Positions 37,618 through 47,687 of a stretch of 50,888 bases of DNA are shown here, piece by piece; positions within the stretch are counted from its first letter, which is position 1; every line of letters starts with the position of its first letter. The notes under the pieces are model-generated. The model was given only the letters and a program-made list of their open reading frames with translations. It did no database searches and was not told where the DNA came from. This DNA comes from an uncultured Gammaproteobacteria bacterium (GTDB lineage: Bacteria; Pseudomonadota; Gammaproteobacteria; Ga0077536), in the NCBI GenBank assembly GCA_938082545.1, contig CALKCL010000003.1, positions 1 through 50,888 on the forward strand. The letters run 5' to 3'. The position numbers and the translations under genes are program-made.

Positions 37618-38121
37618 GTGAAAAATAAATTTATGTTGTCTTTGATATCCGCATTTGCATTATCTGTAGCGGTACAATCTGTTTATGCAGTCGAACTAAA
37701 AATTGGGGTCGTTAAGCCGGACGAGATACTCCAGTCTGCTCCTCAGGCCGATGCGGCTAGAAAATTACTCGAAAAAGAGTTTGCGACCCGAGATAGAGAT
37801 CTAGTTGCAGCACAGCAAGCTTTAAAAGAACTCCAAGACCGCTTAGCTAAAGACGGGGCTATTATGAGCGAAAGCGAAAGCGAAAGAATTAACAGAGATA
37901 TTGCTAACAAGACTCGAGAGTTGAAACGTGACATGACAACTTTTCAAGAGGATATCAATTTCCGACGGAATGAAGAAATGGGGAAAGTTCAAAAGCTCAT
38001 AGGAGAAGCCCTAGTTACGGTAGCTGAAGAAAATGGTTACGATCTTGTTTTAGCAAATGTACCATATGCGAGCGCGAAAGCGGACATCTCAAACTTAGTA
38101 ATAGAGCTCTTAAAAAAATAG
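37618..38121 (+). CDS. skp: Periplasmic chaperone Skp (OmpH)
   Basis: Trimeric chaperone carrying unfolded OMPs to BAM. The 167 residues have a signal peptide ending near SVYA, LKIGVVKPDEIL in the core, and a long charged coiled coil (about 50-130). GTG start with GGAG nine bases upstream. In most gammaproteobacteria lpxD follows; here fabZ comes next. Confidence 0.92.
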   Translation: MKNKFMLSLISAFALSVAVQSVYAVELKIGVVKPDEILQSAPQADAARKLLEKEFATRDRDLVAAQQALKELQDRLAKDGAIMSESESERINRDIANKTRELKRDMTTFQEDINFRRNEEMGKVQKLIGEALVTVAEENGYDLVLANVPYASAKADISNLVIELLKK

Positions 38122-38130
38122 GTTAGTCAT

Positions 38131-38145
38131 TGCCAATGATTGGCA
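38131..38145. other. Short inverted repeat after skp
   Basis: TGCCAA-TGA-TTGGCA, in the 144-base gap between skp and fabZ. No T run follows. The gap is where lpxD is normally found; no remnant of lpxD coding sequence could be recognised in it. Confidence 0.35.
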
Positions 38146-38265
38146 TCAGCTGGTTTGATAGCCAATCGTTTCAATAGCTATAGGGGAAAAGCTACCTCGT
38201 GACACTCACATGGTCGGTAAATTCCTCGTGTGTCTGAAACGGGATTGCTTATTAATAGGTACTTG

Positions 38266-38715
38266 ATGGAAAATTTAGATATAACGTCAATTTTAAAAAC
38301 GTTGCCTCATCGTTATCCGATGCTACTCATAGATAGAGTTTTGGAGTGCAGGCCGTTTGAGTCAATTAAGGCAATCAAAAACGTCACTATAAACGAGCCT
38401 TTTTTTCAGGGTCATTTCCCTGATCATCCGATTATGCCAGGTGTGCTCATATTAGAATCTATGGCTCAAGCTACGGGTATGTTGGCTTTTTACTCTAATA
38501 AGGCGACAAGTGAGACGGGGAATGTTTACTATTTAGTGGGTATCGACAAAGCGCGCTTCAAGAAGCCGGTTACAGCTGGAGACCAGCTGATTTTAGAAGC
38601 GACGCTGACAAAACAGCTACGGGGAGTATATAAGTTCGACGTCACGGCTAAGGTAGATGGTATTCTTGTTGCTACCGCAGAGCTGATGACGACAGAAAGA
38701 GTGGCCGACAGTTGA
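38266..38715 (+). CDS. fabZ: 3-hydroxyacyl-[acyl-carrier-protein] dehydratase FabZ
   Basis: Dehydrates beta-hydroxyacyl-ACP in fatty acid elongation, competing with lipid A synthesis for hydroxymyristoyl-ACP. 149 residues: [38 protein letters not shown] with catalytic His50 and Glu64. The chosen ATG has AGG eight bases upstream; a GTG 36 bases earlier is in frame. Its stop overlaps the lpxA start. Confidence 0.97.
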   Translation: MENLDITSILKTLPHRYPMLLIDRVLECRPFESIKAIKNVTINEPFFQGHFPDHPIMPGVLILESMAQATGMLAFYSNKATSETGNVYYLVGIDKARFKKPVTAGDQLILEATLTKQLRGVYKFDVTAKVDGILVATAELMTTERVADS

Positions 38716-39488
38716 TAAGTGAGCTTGCGTCAGTTGATCCGAGTGCCTCTATTGCGCCTGGTACTGAAATAGGCCCTTGGACATTTGTTGGACCGGGAGT
38801 AATTATTGGCGAAGGTACGAAAATTCATTCCCATTGTCATATAAAAGGCCCGACGATTATCGGGTCTAATAATACTATCCACTCGTTCTGTAGCGTGGGC
38901 GATGACCCGCAAGATAAGAAATATAACGGAGACGGCCAAGAGTCGCGATTAGAGATTGGTGATGGAAACACTATCCGCGAATACTGCAGCATCAACCGTG
39001 GCACTGAACTTGGAGGTGGTGTTACTAAGGTAGGATCAGATAACTGGATAATGAGTTACTGTCATATTGCTCACGACTGTTTCATCGGTAGTCACTGTAT
39101 TATGGCGAACAACTCTACGCTTGCTGGACACGTGGAAATAAATGACTACGCGATTCTCGGTGGCTTTACTGGTGTTCACCAATTCTGTAGGTTGGGCGAA
39201 AGTAGTTTCTCCGCAATTTCTACTATTATTGTGAAAGACATACCTCCGTTTGTTATGGTCTCAGGAAATACCGCGCGTGCTCGTGGGATTAACAAAGTTG
39301 GTATGAAGAGAAGAGGTTTTGGTCAGGAGGATATCGAAGCTGTAAAGAACAGCTATCGGATTATGTATCGCCGCAGTCTCACTACTAGTAACGCATTAGA
39401 AGAATTAGAGAAAGAGGTGGGAGCAAGTCCAGTAGTTGCAAAAATCCATAGTTTCGTACTGGAGTCGACCCGAGGAATCGTTCGTTGA
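38712..39488 (+). CDS. lpxA: UDP-N-acetylglucosamine O-acyltransferase LpxA
   Basis: First step of lipid A synthesis. The 258 residues form a left-handed beta-helix of hexapeptide repeats ([20 protein letters not shown] and later coils). HIAHD carries the catalytic His, here residue 121. TTG start overlapping the fabZ stop. Confidence 0.96.
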   Translation: MISELASVDPSASIAPGTEIGPWTFVGPGVIIGEGTKIHSHCHIKGPTIIGSNNTIHSFCSVGDDPQDKKYNGDGQESRLEIGDGNTIREYCSINRGTELGGGVTKVGSDNWIMSYCHIAHDCFIGSHCIMANNSTLAGHVEINDYAILGGFTGVHQFCRLGESSFSAISTIIVKDIPPFVMVSGNTARARGINKVGMKRRGFGQEDIEAVKNSYRIMYRRSLTTSNALEELEKEVGASPVVAKIHSFVLESTRGIVR

Positions 39489-39540
39489 AATATAACTACG
39501 TCTGTCTTAGTTAGTCTGTTAGAGCTAGAGACTGAGAGGA

Positions 39541-40680
39541 ATGAATGAGCAAAACCTTTCGATTGGAATTGTAGCCGGTGAGGAGTCCGGAGATCGCTTA
39601 GGTGCAGCATTAATAACTGAGATCAAATCTATTTATCCAAACGCAACTTTTCGAGGGATGGCGGGTCCAGAAATGTTGAAAAACGGATGCTTAGCGGAAG
39701 CAACCATTTCCGAACTATCTATCATGGGGTTAATCGAAGTGGTGCGTAATTGGCCCCGACTGTCTAAGTTGAGGGATAGATTGATAGCGTCCTTTATTGA
39801 TAACCCACCAGACGTTTTTATAGGGATAGATGTCCCAGATTTTAACTTCCACATCGAAAAGAAATTGAAAACTAGAGGTATACCTGTAGTTCATTATGTC
39901 TGCCCGCAGATATGGGCATGGAGAGAACATCGTACTCAAAAATTAAAACAATCAATTGATAGATTGTTGGCTGTTTTCCCTTTTGAACGAGCATTTTTTC
40001 TTAAGCATGGAATAAACACTAATTTTGTTGGACATCCCTTGGCAAAACAGCTGCCGCTACATCCTCGAAAGCTGTTGTCTAAGCAATTGTTGGGACTAGA
40101 TGGAAGTAGGCCAGCGTTAGCTATAATGCCAGGAAGTCGGCCGCAAGAGCTTGCTAGACATTTACCTGTCTTTATCGAAGCAGCTAGAATCGTGACGAAA
40201 TCTAAAGAGTCAGTCCAGGTTGTTTTAGGCGTAGTTAACGATGATCATAAGGATATTGCAGAGGCAGCTTGTCGCGGGCAGGGCTTTGGTGTCTACGTAC
40301 GGAACTCCCGTGAATTGTTGACTGCTGCTGACGCTGCGATTGTGGCGTCTGGAACAGTGACGCTTGAAGCATTGCTATGTCGTACCCCTATGGTTGTAGG
40401 GTATCGGACGTCGCCCGTTAACTACTTTTTTTTGAAAAGAATGATCACCGTCGAGAGAATTGCTCTGCCTAACATCCTTTCGGATAGTGATCTGGTTCCT
40501 GAATATATTCAATCCGAGATGACGGCTGAAAATCTCTCTCGAACTGTTTTGTACTATCTTGAGGATAATAAAAATATAGAAGCTTTCACCCATTCTGCAG
40601 AAACCATTCATCGTTCATTAATTGAAAATTCTGAGAACGCGGCCGAGATCGTATCTCAGCTTGTAGAAAATGGCTACTGA
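39541..40680 (+). CDS. lpxB: Lipid-A-disaccharide synthase LpxB
   Basis: GT19 enzyme joining lipid X and UDP-diacyl-GlcN. The 379 residues show IVAGEESGDRLGAALI, SIMGLIEVVRNWPRL, GIDVPDFNF, YVCPQIWAWRE, and LAIMPGSRPQELARHLP. The C-terminal AIVASGTVTLEALLC segment binds the nucleotide sugar. Its end overlaps the rnhB start by 11 bases. Confidence 0.96.
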   Translation: MNEQNLSIGIVAGEESGDRLGAALITEIKSIYPNATFRGMAGPEMLKNGCLAEATISELSIMGLIEVVRNWPRLSKLRDRLIASFIDNPPDVFIGIDVPDFNFHIEKKLKTRGIPVVHYVCPQIWAWREHRTQKLKQSIDRLLAVFPFERAFFLKHGINTNFVGHPLAKQLPLHPRKLLSKQLLGLDGSRPALAIMPGSRPQELARHLPVFIEAARIVTKSKESVQVVLGVVNDDHKDIAEAACRGQGFGVYVRNSRELLTAADAAIVASGTVTLEALLCRTPMVVGYRTSPVNYFFLKRMITVERIALPNILSDSDLVPEYIQSEMTAENLSRTVLYYLEDNKNIEAFTHSAETIHRSLIENSENAAEIVSQLVENGY

Positions 40681-41269
40681 CCACCCATGGAAAGTGGATC
40701 ACGACACCGCAGGGGTCGATGAAGCAGGGAGAGGTCCTCTAGCAGGGCCTGTGGTAGCTGCTAGCGTAGTGTTGGGACAGGATTCAATTAAAGGCATAGG
40801 GGATTCGAAGACAATAAGAGAATCAGAGAGGGAACGCTTATATGTAGAGATCCGCGCCTCTGCCAAATCTATTGGTATTGGCATGGCTTCTGCGAAGGAA
40901 GTTGACGCTCTCAATATACACGCAGCAACACTTTTGGCTATGCAGCGAGCTGTTATAAATATGGGCTTTGATCCATCTCAAATACTTGTAGATGGAAAAT
41001 TTTGTCCTAAAACTCGTTTTCTATCGCAAAGTATTATAAAAGGTGACTCCTTGATAGATGCGATTGGCGCAGCCTCTATAATTGCTAAAGTGACGCGCGA
41101 TCGAATCATGCGAGAATTAGATTTAAAGTATCCATGCTATGGGTTCGCTCAACATAAAGGCTATCCAACGGCTGCTCATAAGTTGGCTATCGATACTTAC
41201 GGCCCATCCTTAGAACACCGGATGTCTTTTAAACCGTTGCATAAGTTTGCGTGTGTAGAGGGTAATTAA
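40670..41269 (+). CDS. rnhB: Ribonuclease HII
   Basis: Removes ribonucleotides from DNA-RNA hybrids. The 199 residues show GVDEAGRGPLAGPVVAASVVL with Asp17 and Glu18 of the active site, VDGKFCP, and DAIGAASIIAKVTRDRIM. One base separates its stop from dnaE. Confidence 0.96.
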   Translation: MATDHPWKVDHDTAGVDEAGRGPLAGPVVAASVVLGQDSIKGIGDSKTIRESERERLYVEIRASAKSIGIGMASAKEVDALNIHAATLLAMQRAVINMGFDPSQILVDGKFCPKTRFLSQSIIKGDSLIDAIGAASIIAKVTRDRIMRELDLKYPCYGFAQHKGYPTAAHKLAIDTYGPSLEHRMSFKPLHKFACVEGN

Positions 41270-41270
41270 A

Positions 41271-44200
41271 ATGTCACCTAAGTTTGTCCATCTCCATCTA
41301 CATAGCGAATATTCTTTGGTCGATGGGCTAGTACGGATCCCAGAGCTAATTTCTCATTGCACCCTTAATGGAACGGCTGCGATTGCATTAACAGACCAAT
41401 CGAATGTATTCGCTAGCTCCAAGTTTTTTAGATCTGCTATGTCAGCGGGCATTAAACCTATAATAGGTGCTGAGCTATGGGTAGTTGACTCTGAGAGCTC
41501 GGGTAAGCCGTATAAAACTGTTTTCCTATGTCAAAATAATTTGGGTTATAAAAACTTAAGTGTTCTATTAACGAGAGCGTATCGAGAAGGGCAGCATAGG
41601 GGCATTCCTATGGTGCAGGAAGATTGGCTAACTATCTCTCAACTTACCGGGATTATTTGTCTTTCAGGAGGCACGAATGGTGATGTTGGTTTGGCGTTTC
41701 TTGCGGGAAATAAGGAAAGAATGCTGCGATCCGCAGCAAAGTGGCAAGAACGAATCGGAGAGAGATACTATTTAGAAATTTCTCGCACTGGTAGGCTCGG
41801 AGAAGAGGCCTACCTACAGGAAGTAGCATCAGTTGCGGAGCATTTAGCGATACCTTTGGTCGCTACTAACGATGTCAGATTTATTAATACAGAAGATTAT
41901 GAAGTACATGAGGCACGAGTTTGTATTCAGCAAGGACGAATGCTGTCTGACCCTCGTCGTCCAAAGCTCTATAGTGCAGAGCAATACTTAAGAACTGAGG
42001 ATGAGATGGTTACGCTATTTGAAGACGTACCTTCCGCAGTATCGAATACCGTAAATATAGCGTTGCAATGTAATTTAGAATTCGATTTTAACACTTATCA
42101 TCTGCCTGAATACCCGGTACCTGAAGGGGGTAATGTTAACGACTTGTTGACGCTCAAAACTCACGAGGGATTGAGTAATCGATTTAATACTAAAGCTGTT
42201 ACAGCTGACACGTCTGATTCGTCTATTGTTAACCAATATTCTGATCGCCTGGACAGAGAGCTGTCCGTCATTATTGAAATGGGATTTTCTGGATATTTTT
42301 TGATTGTGTCTGATTTTATCGAATGGGCAAAGCTAAATGGTATTCCGGTTGGTCCGGGGCGAGGTTCTGGTGCAGGATCGTTGGCAGCATTTGCTCTGGG
42401 GATTACAGAATTGGATCCTATCGAGTATGACCTACTCTTTGAGCGCTTCCTTAACCCCGAGCGTGTATCTATGCCTGATTTTGATATTGATTTTTGTATG
42501 GAAAGAAGAGACGAAGTGATTGATTATGTCTCGGAAAAATATGGCAGAGAGAAAGTCTCCCAAATCATCACGTATGGAAAAATGGCAGCAAAAGGAGTAC
42601 TTCGTGATGTCGGTCGTATCTTGGGTTTCCCTTACGGTTTTGTAGACCAGCTAGCAAAGTTGATCCCTTTTGAGCTGGAAATGACTTTGGAAAAAGCGCT
42701 AATCGAAGAGCCTGCTTTGTCGACTCGATATGCCAGCGAGGAAGATGTAAGAAGCGTATTCGACTTAGCGCAGCAACTCGAAGGGTTGGCAAGAAATGCT
42801 GGAAAACATGCTGGAGGGGTTGTTATAGCACCTACAGACTTAACCAATTTTATGCCCCTATATTGTGAAGAAGGTAGTGAGAGTGTCGTTAGTCAATTTG
42901 ACATGAACGACATTGAAGCAATTGGCCTAGTTAAGTTCGATTTTCTTGGCCTTAGAACTTTAACGATTATTGATTGGGCATTAAAGGACATAAATTCTGT
43001 CCTAGAGAAAAATGAACAGGAAAAAGTAGTTATTCTGCGCATACCACTTGATGACAAAGAGACCTTTGAGATGGTTCAAAGTAGTGAAACTACTGCTGTT
43101 TTTCAGCTAGAGTCTAAAGGAATGCAAGATTTGATAAGGCGATTACAGCCTGATAAGTTTGATGACTTAATAGCATTAGTAGCACTCTTTAGGCCTGGAC
43201 CATTGCAGTCAGGAATGGTTGATGATTTTATTGAAAGAAAGCATGGTCGCGCCGCCGTGAAGTATCTTCACCCAGCTTTGGAGCCAATACTAAATGTCAC
43301 TAATGGAGTGATTCTTTATCAAGAGCAGGTTATGGAAATAGCCCAGGTTTTGGCAGGCTATACATTAGGCGCTGCGGACTTGCTACGCAGAGCGATGGGT
43401 AAAAAGAAAGTTGAAGAAATGGCTTTCCAAAGAGAGAGCTTTCTAGCAGGCTCTGCTATCAATGAGGTTGAGAAGAAAGATTCTACGGCAATTTTTGATT
43501 TGATGGAAAAATTTGCTGGATATGGATTTAATAAATCTCATTCAGCAGCCTACGCGCTCCTAGCCTATCAAACAGCATGGCTGAAAACGCACCATGCAGC
43601 GGCGTTTATGGCGGCAGTTTTGTCCGCTGACATGGATACTACCGATAAAGTAGTTCGCATTATTGAAGAATGTCGAAAAATGAATCTCGAAGTAATTTCC
43701 CCCGATGTTAATTGCTGTATTTTTCGATTCACTGTTAAAGACACAAAGACTATCCTTTATGGCTTGGGTGCAATCAAAGGTTTGGGAGAAGGCATTATTT
43801 CGAGTATCGTCTTAGAGCGGTCTAATCAAGGTCTTTACACGGATTTGATGAGTCTCTGTCGACGGAACTATTCCAAACGGATTAATCGTAAAGCATTAGA
43901 AGTTCTCATTAAATCAGGTGCACTTGACAGTTTTGATGTGCCACGGCACTTGCTCATGGAAGATATTGACCGAGTCCTGAAAGCTACAGATCAAGCGGCT
44001 AGAGATACAAGCTCAGGTCAAAACGACTTGTTTGGAGCCGCTCATCTGTCGACCGAAAAAAATGATGCTGGACTAGAGGCAATTATAGCTAAAACAGATG
44101 CCTTAGAGTGGTCCAAAGAGACGATTTTGAAATACGAGAAAGAAACTCTTGGGCTTTACCTAAGCGGACATCCTATCAACCGGTATAAAGAAGAATTTGA

Positions 44201-44738
44201 CCGCTTTCCAGTTTGTGAGCTAGCTTTACTTTCGTCCGGAAATAAAATGATTGCCGGCCTGATAAACTCAGTGAGATTAATAAAAACTCGGCGCGGTAGA
44301 ATGGCTATTGTTTTGCTGGATGACGGAAGCGCTCGAGTAGAAGTTGTTGTCTATAATGAAATTTATGAAGAAAACATAAACAAACTATCGGTTGACCGTA
44401 TTGTCGTAATTGACGCTTCCTGCGGAGAAGACAAGTATTCTGGAGAGTTTCGAATAGAAGCAGTTGGGATCCGCAGTATCGACGAAACCAGAAATAAATT
44501 AGCGACTGGTTTAGTCTTGTCAGTGACTAACGAAATGACTAACAAAGAGCTGCTTGAGGAGTTAGCGGATATTTTGACTAATGAGAGTGGATTGATTCCA
44601 GTGTTTGTTGAGTATACGAGCGATGAAGTTAAGACTCGTTTGAATCTCCCAGAAAAATGGAGCGTTTGTCTAAACGATGAACTGCTCGACAAATTGAACT
44701 CAACCAACGGGGTATGTGAAGTAAATGTCGAGTATTAG
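41271..44738 (+). CDS. dnaE: DNA polymerase III subunit alpha
   Basis: Replicative polymerase, C-family. The 1155 residues begin with the PHP domain (FVHLHLHSEYSLVDGL). The palm shows GRGSGAGSLAAFALGIT and PDFDIDFCMERRDEVI with Asp403 and Asp405, matching Asp401 and Asp403 of E. coli. FNKSHSAAYALLAYQTAWLK is typical of the finger domain, and an OB domain is near residue 990. Length is close to the 1160 of E. coli. Confidence 0.98.
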   Translation: MSPKFVHLHLHSEYSLVDGLVRIPELISHCTLNGTAAIALTDQSNVFASSKFFRSAMSAGIKPIIGAELWVVDSESSGKPYKTVFLCQNNLGYKNLSVLLTRAYREGQHRGIPMVQEDWLTISQLTGIICLSGGTNGDVGLAFLAGNKERMLRSAAKWQERIGERYYLEISRTGRLGEEAYLQEVASVAEHLAIPLVATNDVRFINTEDYEVHEARVCIQQGRMLSDPRRPKLYSAEQYLRTEDEMVTLFEDVPSAVSNTVNIALQCNLEFDFNTYHLPEYPVPEGGNVNDLLTLKTHEGLSNRFNTKAVTADTSDSSIVNQYSDRLDRELSVIIEMGFSGYFLIVSDFIEWAKLNGIPVGPGRGSGAGSLAAFALGITELDPIEYDLLFERFLNPERVSMPDFDIDFCMERRDEVIDYVSEKYGREKVSQIITYGKMAAKGVLRDVGRILGFPYGFVDQLAKLIPFELEMTLEKALIEEPALSTRYASEEDVRSVFDLAQQLEGLARNAGKHAGGVVIAPTDLTNFMPLYCEEGSESVVSQFDMNDIEAIGLVKFDFLGLRTLTIIDWALKDINSVLEKNEQEKVVILRIPLDDKETFEMVQSSETTAVFQLESKGMQDLIRRLQPDKFDDLIALVALFRPGPLQSGMVDDFIERKHGRAAVKYLHPALEPILNVTNGVILYQEQVMEIAQVLAGYTLGAADLLRRAMGKKKVEEMAFQRESFLAGSAINEVEKKDSTAIFDLMEKFAGYGFNKSHSAAYALLAYQTAWLKTHHAAAFMAAVLSADMDTTDKVVRIIEECRKMNLEVISPDVNCCIFRFTVKDTKTILYGLGAIKGLGEGIISSIVLERSNQGLYTDLMSLCRRNYSKRINRKALEVLIKSGALDSFDVPRHLLMEDIDRVLKATDQAARDTSSGQNDLFGAAHLSTEKNDAGLEAIIAKTDALEWSKETILKYEKETLGLYLSGHPINRYKEEFDRFPVCELALLSSGNKMIAGLINSVRLIKTRRGRMAIVLLDDGSARVEVVVYNEIYEENINKLSVDRIVVIDASCGEDKYSGEFRIEAVGIRSIDETRNKLATGLVLSVTNEMTNKELLEELADILTNESGLIPVFVEYTSDEVKTRLNLPEKWSVCLNDELLDKLNSTNGVCEVNVEY

Positions 44739-44773
44739 TTCTATCTTTGTGTTTTTACAGCTAAAATAATGCC

Positions 44774-45769
44774 ATGAGTAACACAAGTGCCGGATCTTCG
44801 CAGGTCAATTTGAATTTTTTAGATTTTGAACAACCTATTGCCGAGCTGGAGGCTAAGATAGATGAGTTGCGACTAATTGGCCATGATCCTCTTTTAAACA
44901 TCTCCGAAGAAATTGAAAGGTTAAGCGACCGTTCAACGGAACTTACAGCCCAAATTTTCTCGAAACTAAGTGCCTCGCAAATTTCGAAACTATCTCGGCA
45001 TCCGAAGCGACCTTTTACCCTTGATTATGTTGAAAAATTATTTGACGAAGTTCATGAGTTGCACGGAGATAGGACTTTTTCTGATGACGCAGCTATCGTG
45101 AGCGGTCTCGGGAAATTTGATGGCTTAGGAGTGGCTTTTATAGGACATCAGAAGGGTCGGGGCACTAAAGAAAATTTAAGAAGAAACTTTGGAATGCCAA
45201 AACCAGAGGGATATAGAAAGGCTTTGAGAATAATGGAGCTTGCAGAAAGACACCGTTTGCCTGTCTTGACGTTTATCGATACACCAGGGGCTTTCCCTGG
45301 TATTGAAGCGGAAGAACGGAGTCAAAGCGAGGCAATTGCTCGGAATTTGTTGGTGATGTCTGGTTTGAAAACGCCGATTATCGCTAGCGTCATAGGGGAA
45401 GGCGGTTCCGGAGGTGCCTTAGCCATAGGTGTAGCAGATCGCGTGTTAATGATGCAGTATTCAACCTATGCTGTCATTTCACCTGAGGGATGCGCTTCTA
45501 TTTTGTGGAAAAGTGCTGATAAAGCTCCTGACGCAGCTGCAGCGATGGGTATAACCGCACCTATTTTGTTGCAATTAGGTTTAATAGATAGAGTTATCGA
45601 CGAACCCTTAGGGGGTGCTCACCGTGAACCAGATTCTGCGATTGCAAGTCTTAGATCTGTCATAGCGCAAGAGTTGAAGACTCTCTTACCAATGTCCGCT
45701 GATGAATTGGTGCTAGTGCGCCGAACGCGTATCGCCTCAATTGGTCAATACAAGGAAAAAAACAGCTAA
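44774..45769 (+). CDS. accA: Acetyl-CoA carboxylase carboxyltransferase subunit alpha
   Basis: Transfers CO2 from biotin to acetyl-CoA to give malonyl-CoA, with AccD. The 331 residues show [54 protein letters not shown] and [21 protein letters not shown]. coli has 319 residues. Confidence 0.97.
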   Translation: MSNTSAGSSQVNLNFLDFEQPIAELEAKIDELRLIGHDPLLNISEEIERLSDRSTELTAQIFSKLSASQISKLSRHPKRPFTLDYVEKLFDEVHELHGDRTFSDDAAIVSGLGKFDGLGVAFIGHQKGRGTKENLRRNFGMPKPEGYRKALRIMELAERHRLPVLTFIDTPGAFPGIEAEERSQSEAIARNLLVMSGLKTPIIASVIGEGGSGGALAIGVADRVLMMQYSTYAVISPEGCASILWKSADKAPDAAAAMGITAPILLQLGLIDRVIDEPLGGAHREPDSAIASLRSVIAQELKTLLPMSADELVLVRRTRIASIGQYKEKNS

Positions 45770-45796
45770 TAATAAGCTGGTTTTAGTCAAAATGTA

Positions 45797-47155
45797 GTGA
45801 AGACTCATTTAACGTTTGAAACTTTCCGGGCTCATCTTTCAAAGATACTTAAAAACTTAGCTAGCTCTCGTATTGTTGTGGCCTACAGCGGGGGGCTCGA
45901 CAGCTCTGTGCTGCTCGATTTGGTTGTGTCTTACGTTAGGGAATGTAAAAATATTTCCCTCTCTTTAATTCACGTTGATCATGGCTTGAGTCCTTCAAGC
46001 TTAGAATGGGGCATTCACTGTAAGGAGATAGCCAGTCTCTATAATCTTAAGTGCTCTGTTGTTCGAGTTACTTCCCTTCGTAAGGCCAAGCAAGGTGAAG
46101 AGGCATGGGCGAGAAATGCGCGTTATGAAATTCTGGAAAGACATGTTGATGCCAACAGCATATTACTCACGGCTCACCATAAGAACGATCAAGTTGAAAC
46201 AATTATTCATCATGCAATGTCAGGTGCTGGGCCCCATGGTCTGAAAGGCATGAGACACGTGCGCAGCTTTGGCCAAGGTTCTTTGGTGCGTCCTTTGTTG
46301 AATTTTTCAGCAGAGTTCATAAAAGAGTATGCGCTTGAAAAAAAATTAAAATGGGTGGAAGACTCTAGTAACTTTTCGGATAAGTACCTACGAAATAATA
46401 TTAGAAAAACTGGGTTACCAGCGTTAGAGAAAATTTACCCTTCGGCTCTGGAGGGGATATATCGTGTTGGGCTTAGACAGCTAGAAATTGTTGATGGGCT
46501 GAATCAAATTTTTGATCCTAAAATTAAGGAATGTGTTATTTCCGAGGGTATTTATTCGGTAAGGATTTTTAAATTTTTCCCTGAATCTCTTCATGGATTT
46601 TTAGTAAAAAGGTTGCTGGAACGGATTGACTTTCCAGTACCCAGAGAAAGTCATGTGCTCGCGATTCTAGGAATTTTGAATTCGACTGGTAAGCGAAGCC
46701 CCGTTGTTAGGTGGGGCGGAGTTGAAGTTAGACTGTATCGTAGTCAGATGTATTTAATGCGTGAATTACCTGTATCTACATGCCCTTCGCTTGGTTGGAC
46801 TGGACTATCTGTGTCTATGCCTTGGGGGGAATTGGAGGTCGAAAAAAATACTGGACGTGAAGTTCTAGATCCCAGCAAGATTTCACATCAGCCTATCAAA
46901 ATATGCTTTCGAAAAGGTGGAGAAAAATTTCAGCCAGCTAGAAGTGCCTTCCACCATGATTTAAAGAAACTTTTTCAGCAATGGAATGTCCCTCCATGGG
47001 AGAGAGCTTTCGTCCCGATCATAAGAAATGGTGATGAGATTGTCGCTGTCTGCGGCTACGGAATAAGCAGAAAGTATTTAGCAGACGAGGGGGAGGTTGG
47101 CTTTTCATTCAATTTGAGGTTGTCTATCTATGAACAGGATATTAAAGTTTCCTAA
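45797..47155 (+). CDS. tilS: tRNA(Ile)-lysidine synthase
   Basis: Modifies C34 of the CAT-anticodon tRNA-Ile to lysidine, switching its identity from Met to Ile. The 452 residues show the PP-loop SGGLDSSV (31-38), HVDHGLSPSS, ARNARYEIL and LTAHHKNDQVET; the C-terminal TilS domain ends with the DLKKLFQQWNVPPWER segment. GTG start. Its stop lies two bases from the stop of the convergent membrane-protein gene. Confidence 0.95.
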   Translation: MKTHLTFETFRAHLSKILKNLASSRIVVAYSGGLDSSVLLDLVVSYVRECKNISLSLIHVDHGLSPSSLEWGIHCKEIASLYNLKCSVVRVTSLRKAKQGEEAWARNARYEILERHVDANSILLTAHHKNDQVETIIHHAMSGAGPHGLKGMRHVRSFGQGSLVRPLLNFSAEFIKEYALEKKLKWVEDSSNFSDKYLRNNIRKTGLPALEKIYPSALEGIYRVGLRQLEIVDGLNQIFDPKIKECVISEGIYSVRIFKFFPESLHGFLVKRLLERIDFPVPRESHVLAILGILNSTGKRSPVVRWGGVEVRLYRSQMYLMRELPVSTCPSLGWTGLSVSMPWGELEVEKNTGREVLDPSKISHQPIKICFRKGGEKFQPARSAFHHDLKKLFQQWNVPPWERAFVPIIRNGDEIVAVCGYGISRKYLADEGEVGFSFNLRLSIYEQDIKVS

Positions 47156-47157
47156 CT

Positions 47158-47667
47158 TTATTTATGATTGGTCTTCGTGCCTGCTATATCATAAAAATTT
47201 AATGTAACACTGCCTTTTTCCAGTGCATCTCCAACCCCACCAGATTTTTCCTCCTTTACGACCTCTCCGAGTTGTTTAATCCCTTTTTGTGTCTTTTTTT
47301 GGGCGAGCTCTATTTTGTTGTGATTTTTTTGAGAGTAAGCGACCTTATAAGCGCGAGGTTCTTGGAAGCCTTGTTCTGTGTCGAGGTCGGTAATCCAAAT
47401 GTAAATAGAACCGGCTCTGGATGGGTCACTTTTTGATGGTTCCTTTACTACAGAATAATGGTACTTAAAGTGTGTAGGTAGAGGACTGGCAGCTGGCCAA
47501 CCTAAGAGTTCAGAATACGAAGTGTAAACCACGAAGTACAAAACGGAAATAGTTACTATTGCTGCTGCTTTTTGTCCCCAATGAAGAATCGTATACTGTA
47601 AAAAAACAAGTAAAAGAATAGCCATTGCAACGTATGATAGAGTGAGGCCAAGAACACTTAAAGTCAC
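47158..47667 (-). CDS. Two-TM membrane protein with basic soluble tail, last gene of the L,D-transpeptidase/TolQ-like locus
   Basis: I do not recognise the family. The 169 residues start with two membrane segments (about 4-26 and 34-54), followed by a roughly 115-residue soluble domain. This includes GSIYIWITDLDTEQGFQEPR, and a Lys/Glu-rich helix with RAYKVAYSQKNHNKIELAQK. GTG start, with TAGGAG seven bases upstream; it follows the TolR-like gene by 20 bases. Because both membrane segments are near the start, the tail and the N-terminus should be on the same side. A role as the third subunit of the putative motor is inferred from position alone. Confidence 0.7.
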   Translation of the reverse strand: MTLSVLGLTLSYVAMAILLLVFLQYTILHWGQKAAAIVTISVLYFVVYTSYSELLGWPAASPLPTHFKYHYSVVKEPSKSDPSRAGSIYIWITDLDTEQGFQEPRAYKVAYSQKNHNKIELAQKKTQKGIKQLGEVVKEEKSGGVGDALEKGSVTLNFYDIAGTKTNHK

Positions 47668-47687
47668 GATTCAGCTCCTAAATTTTC

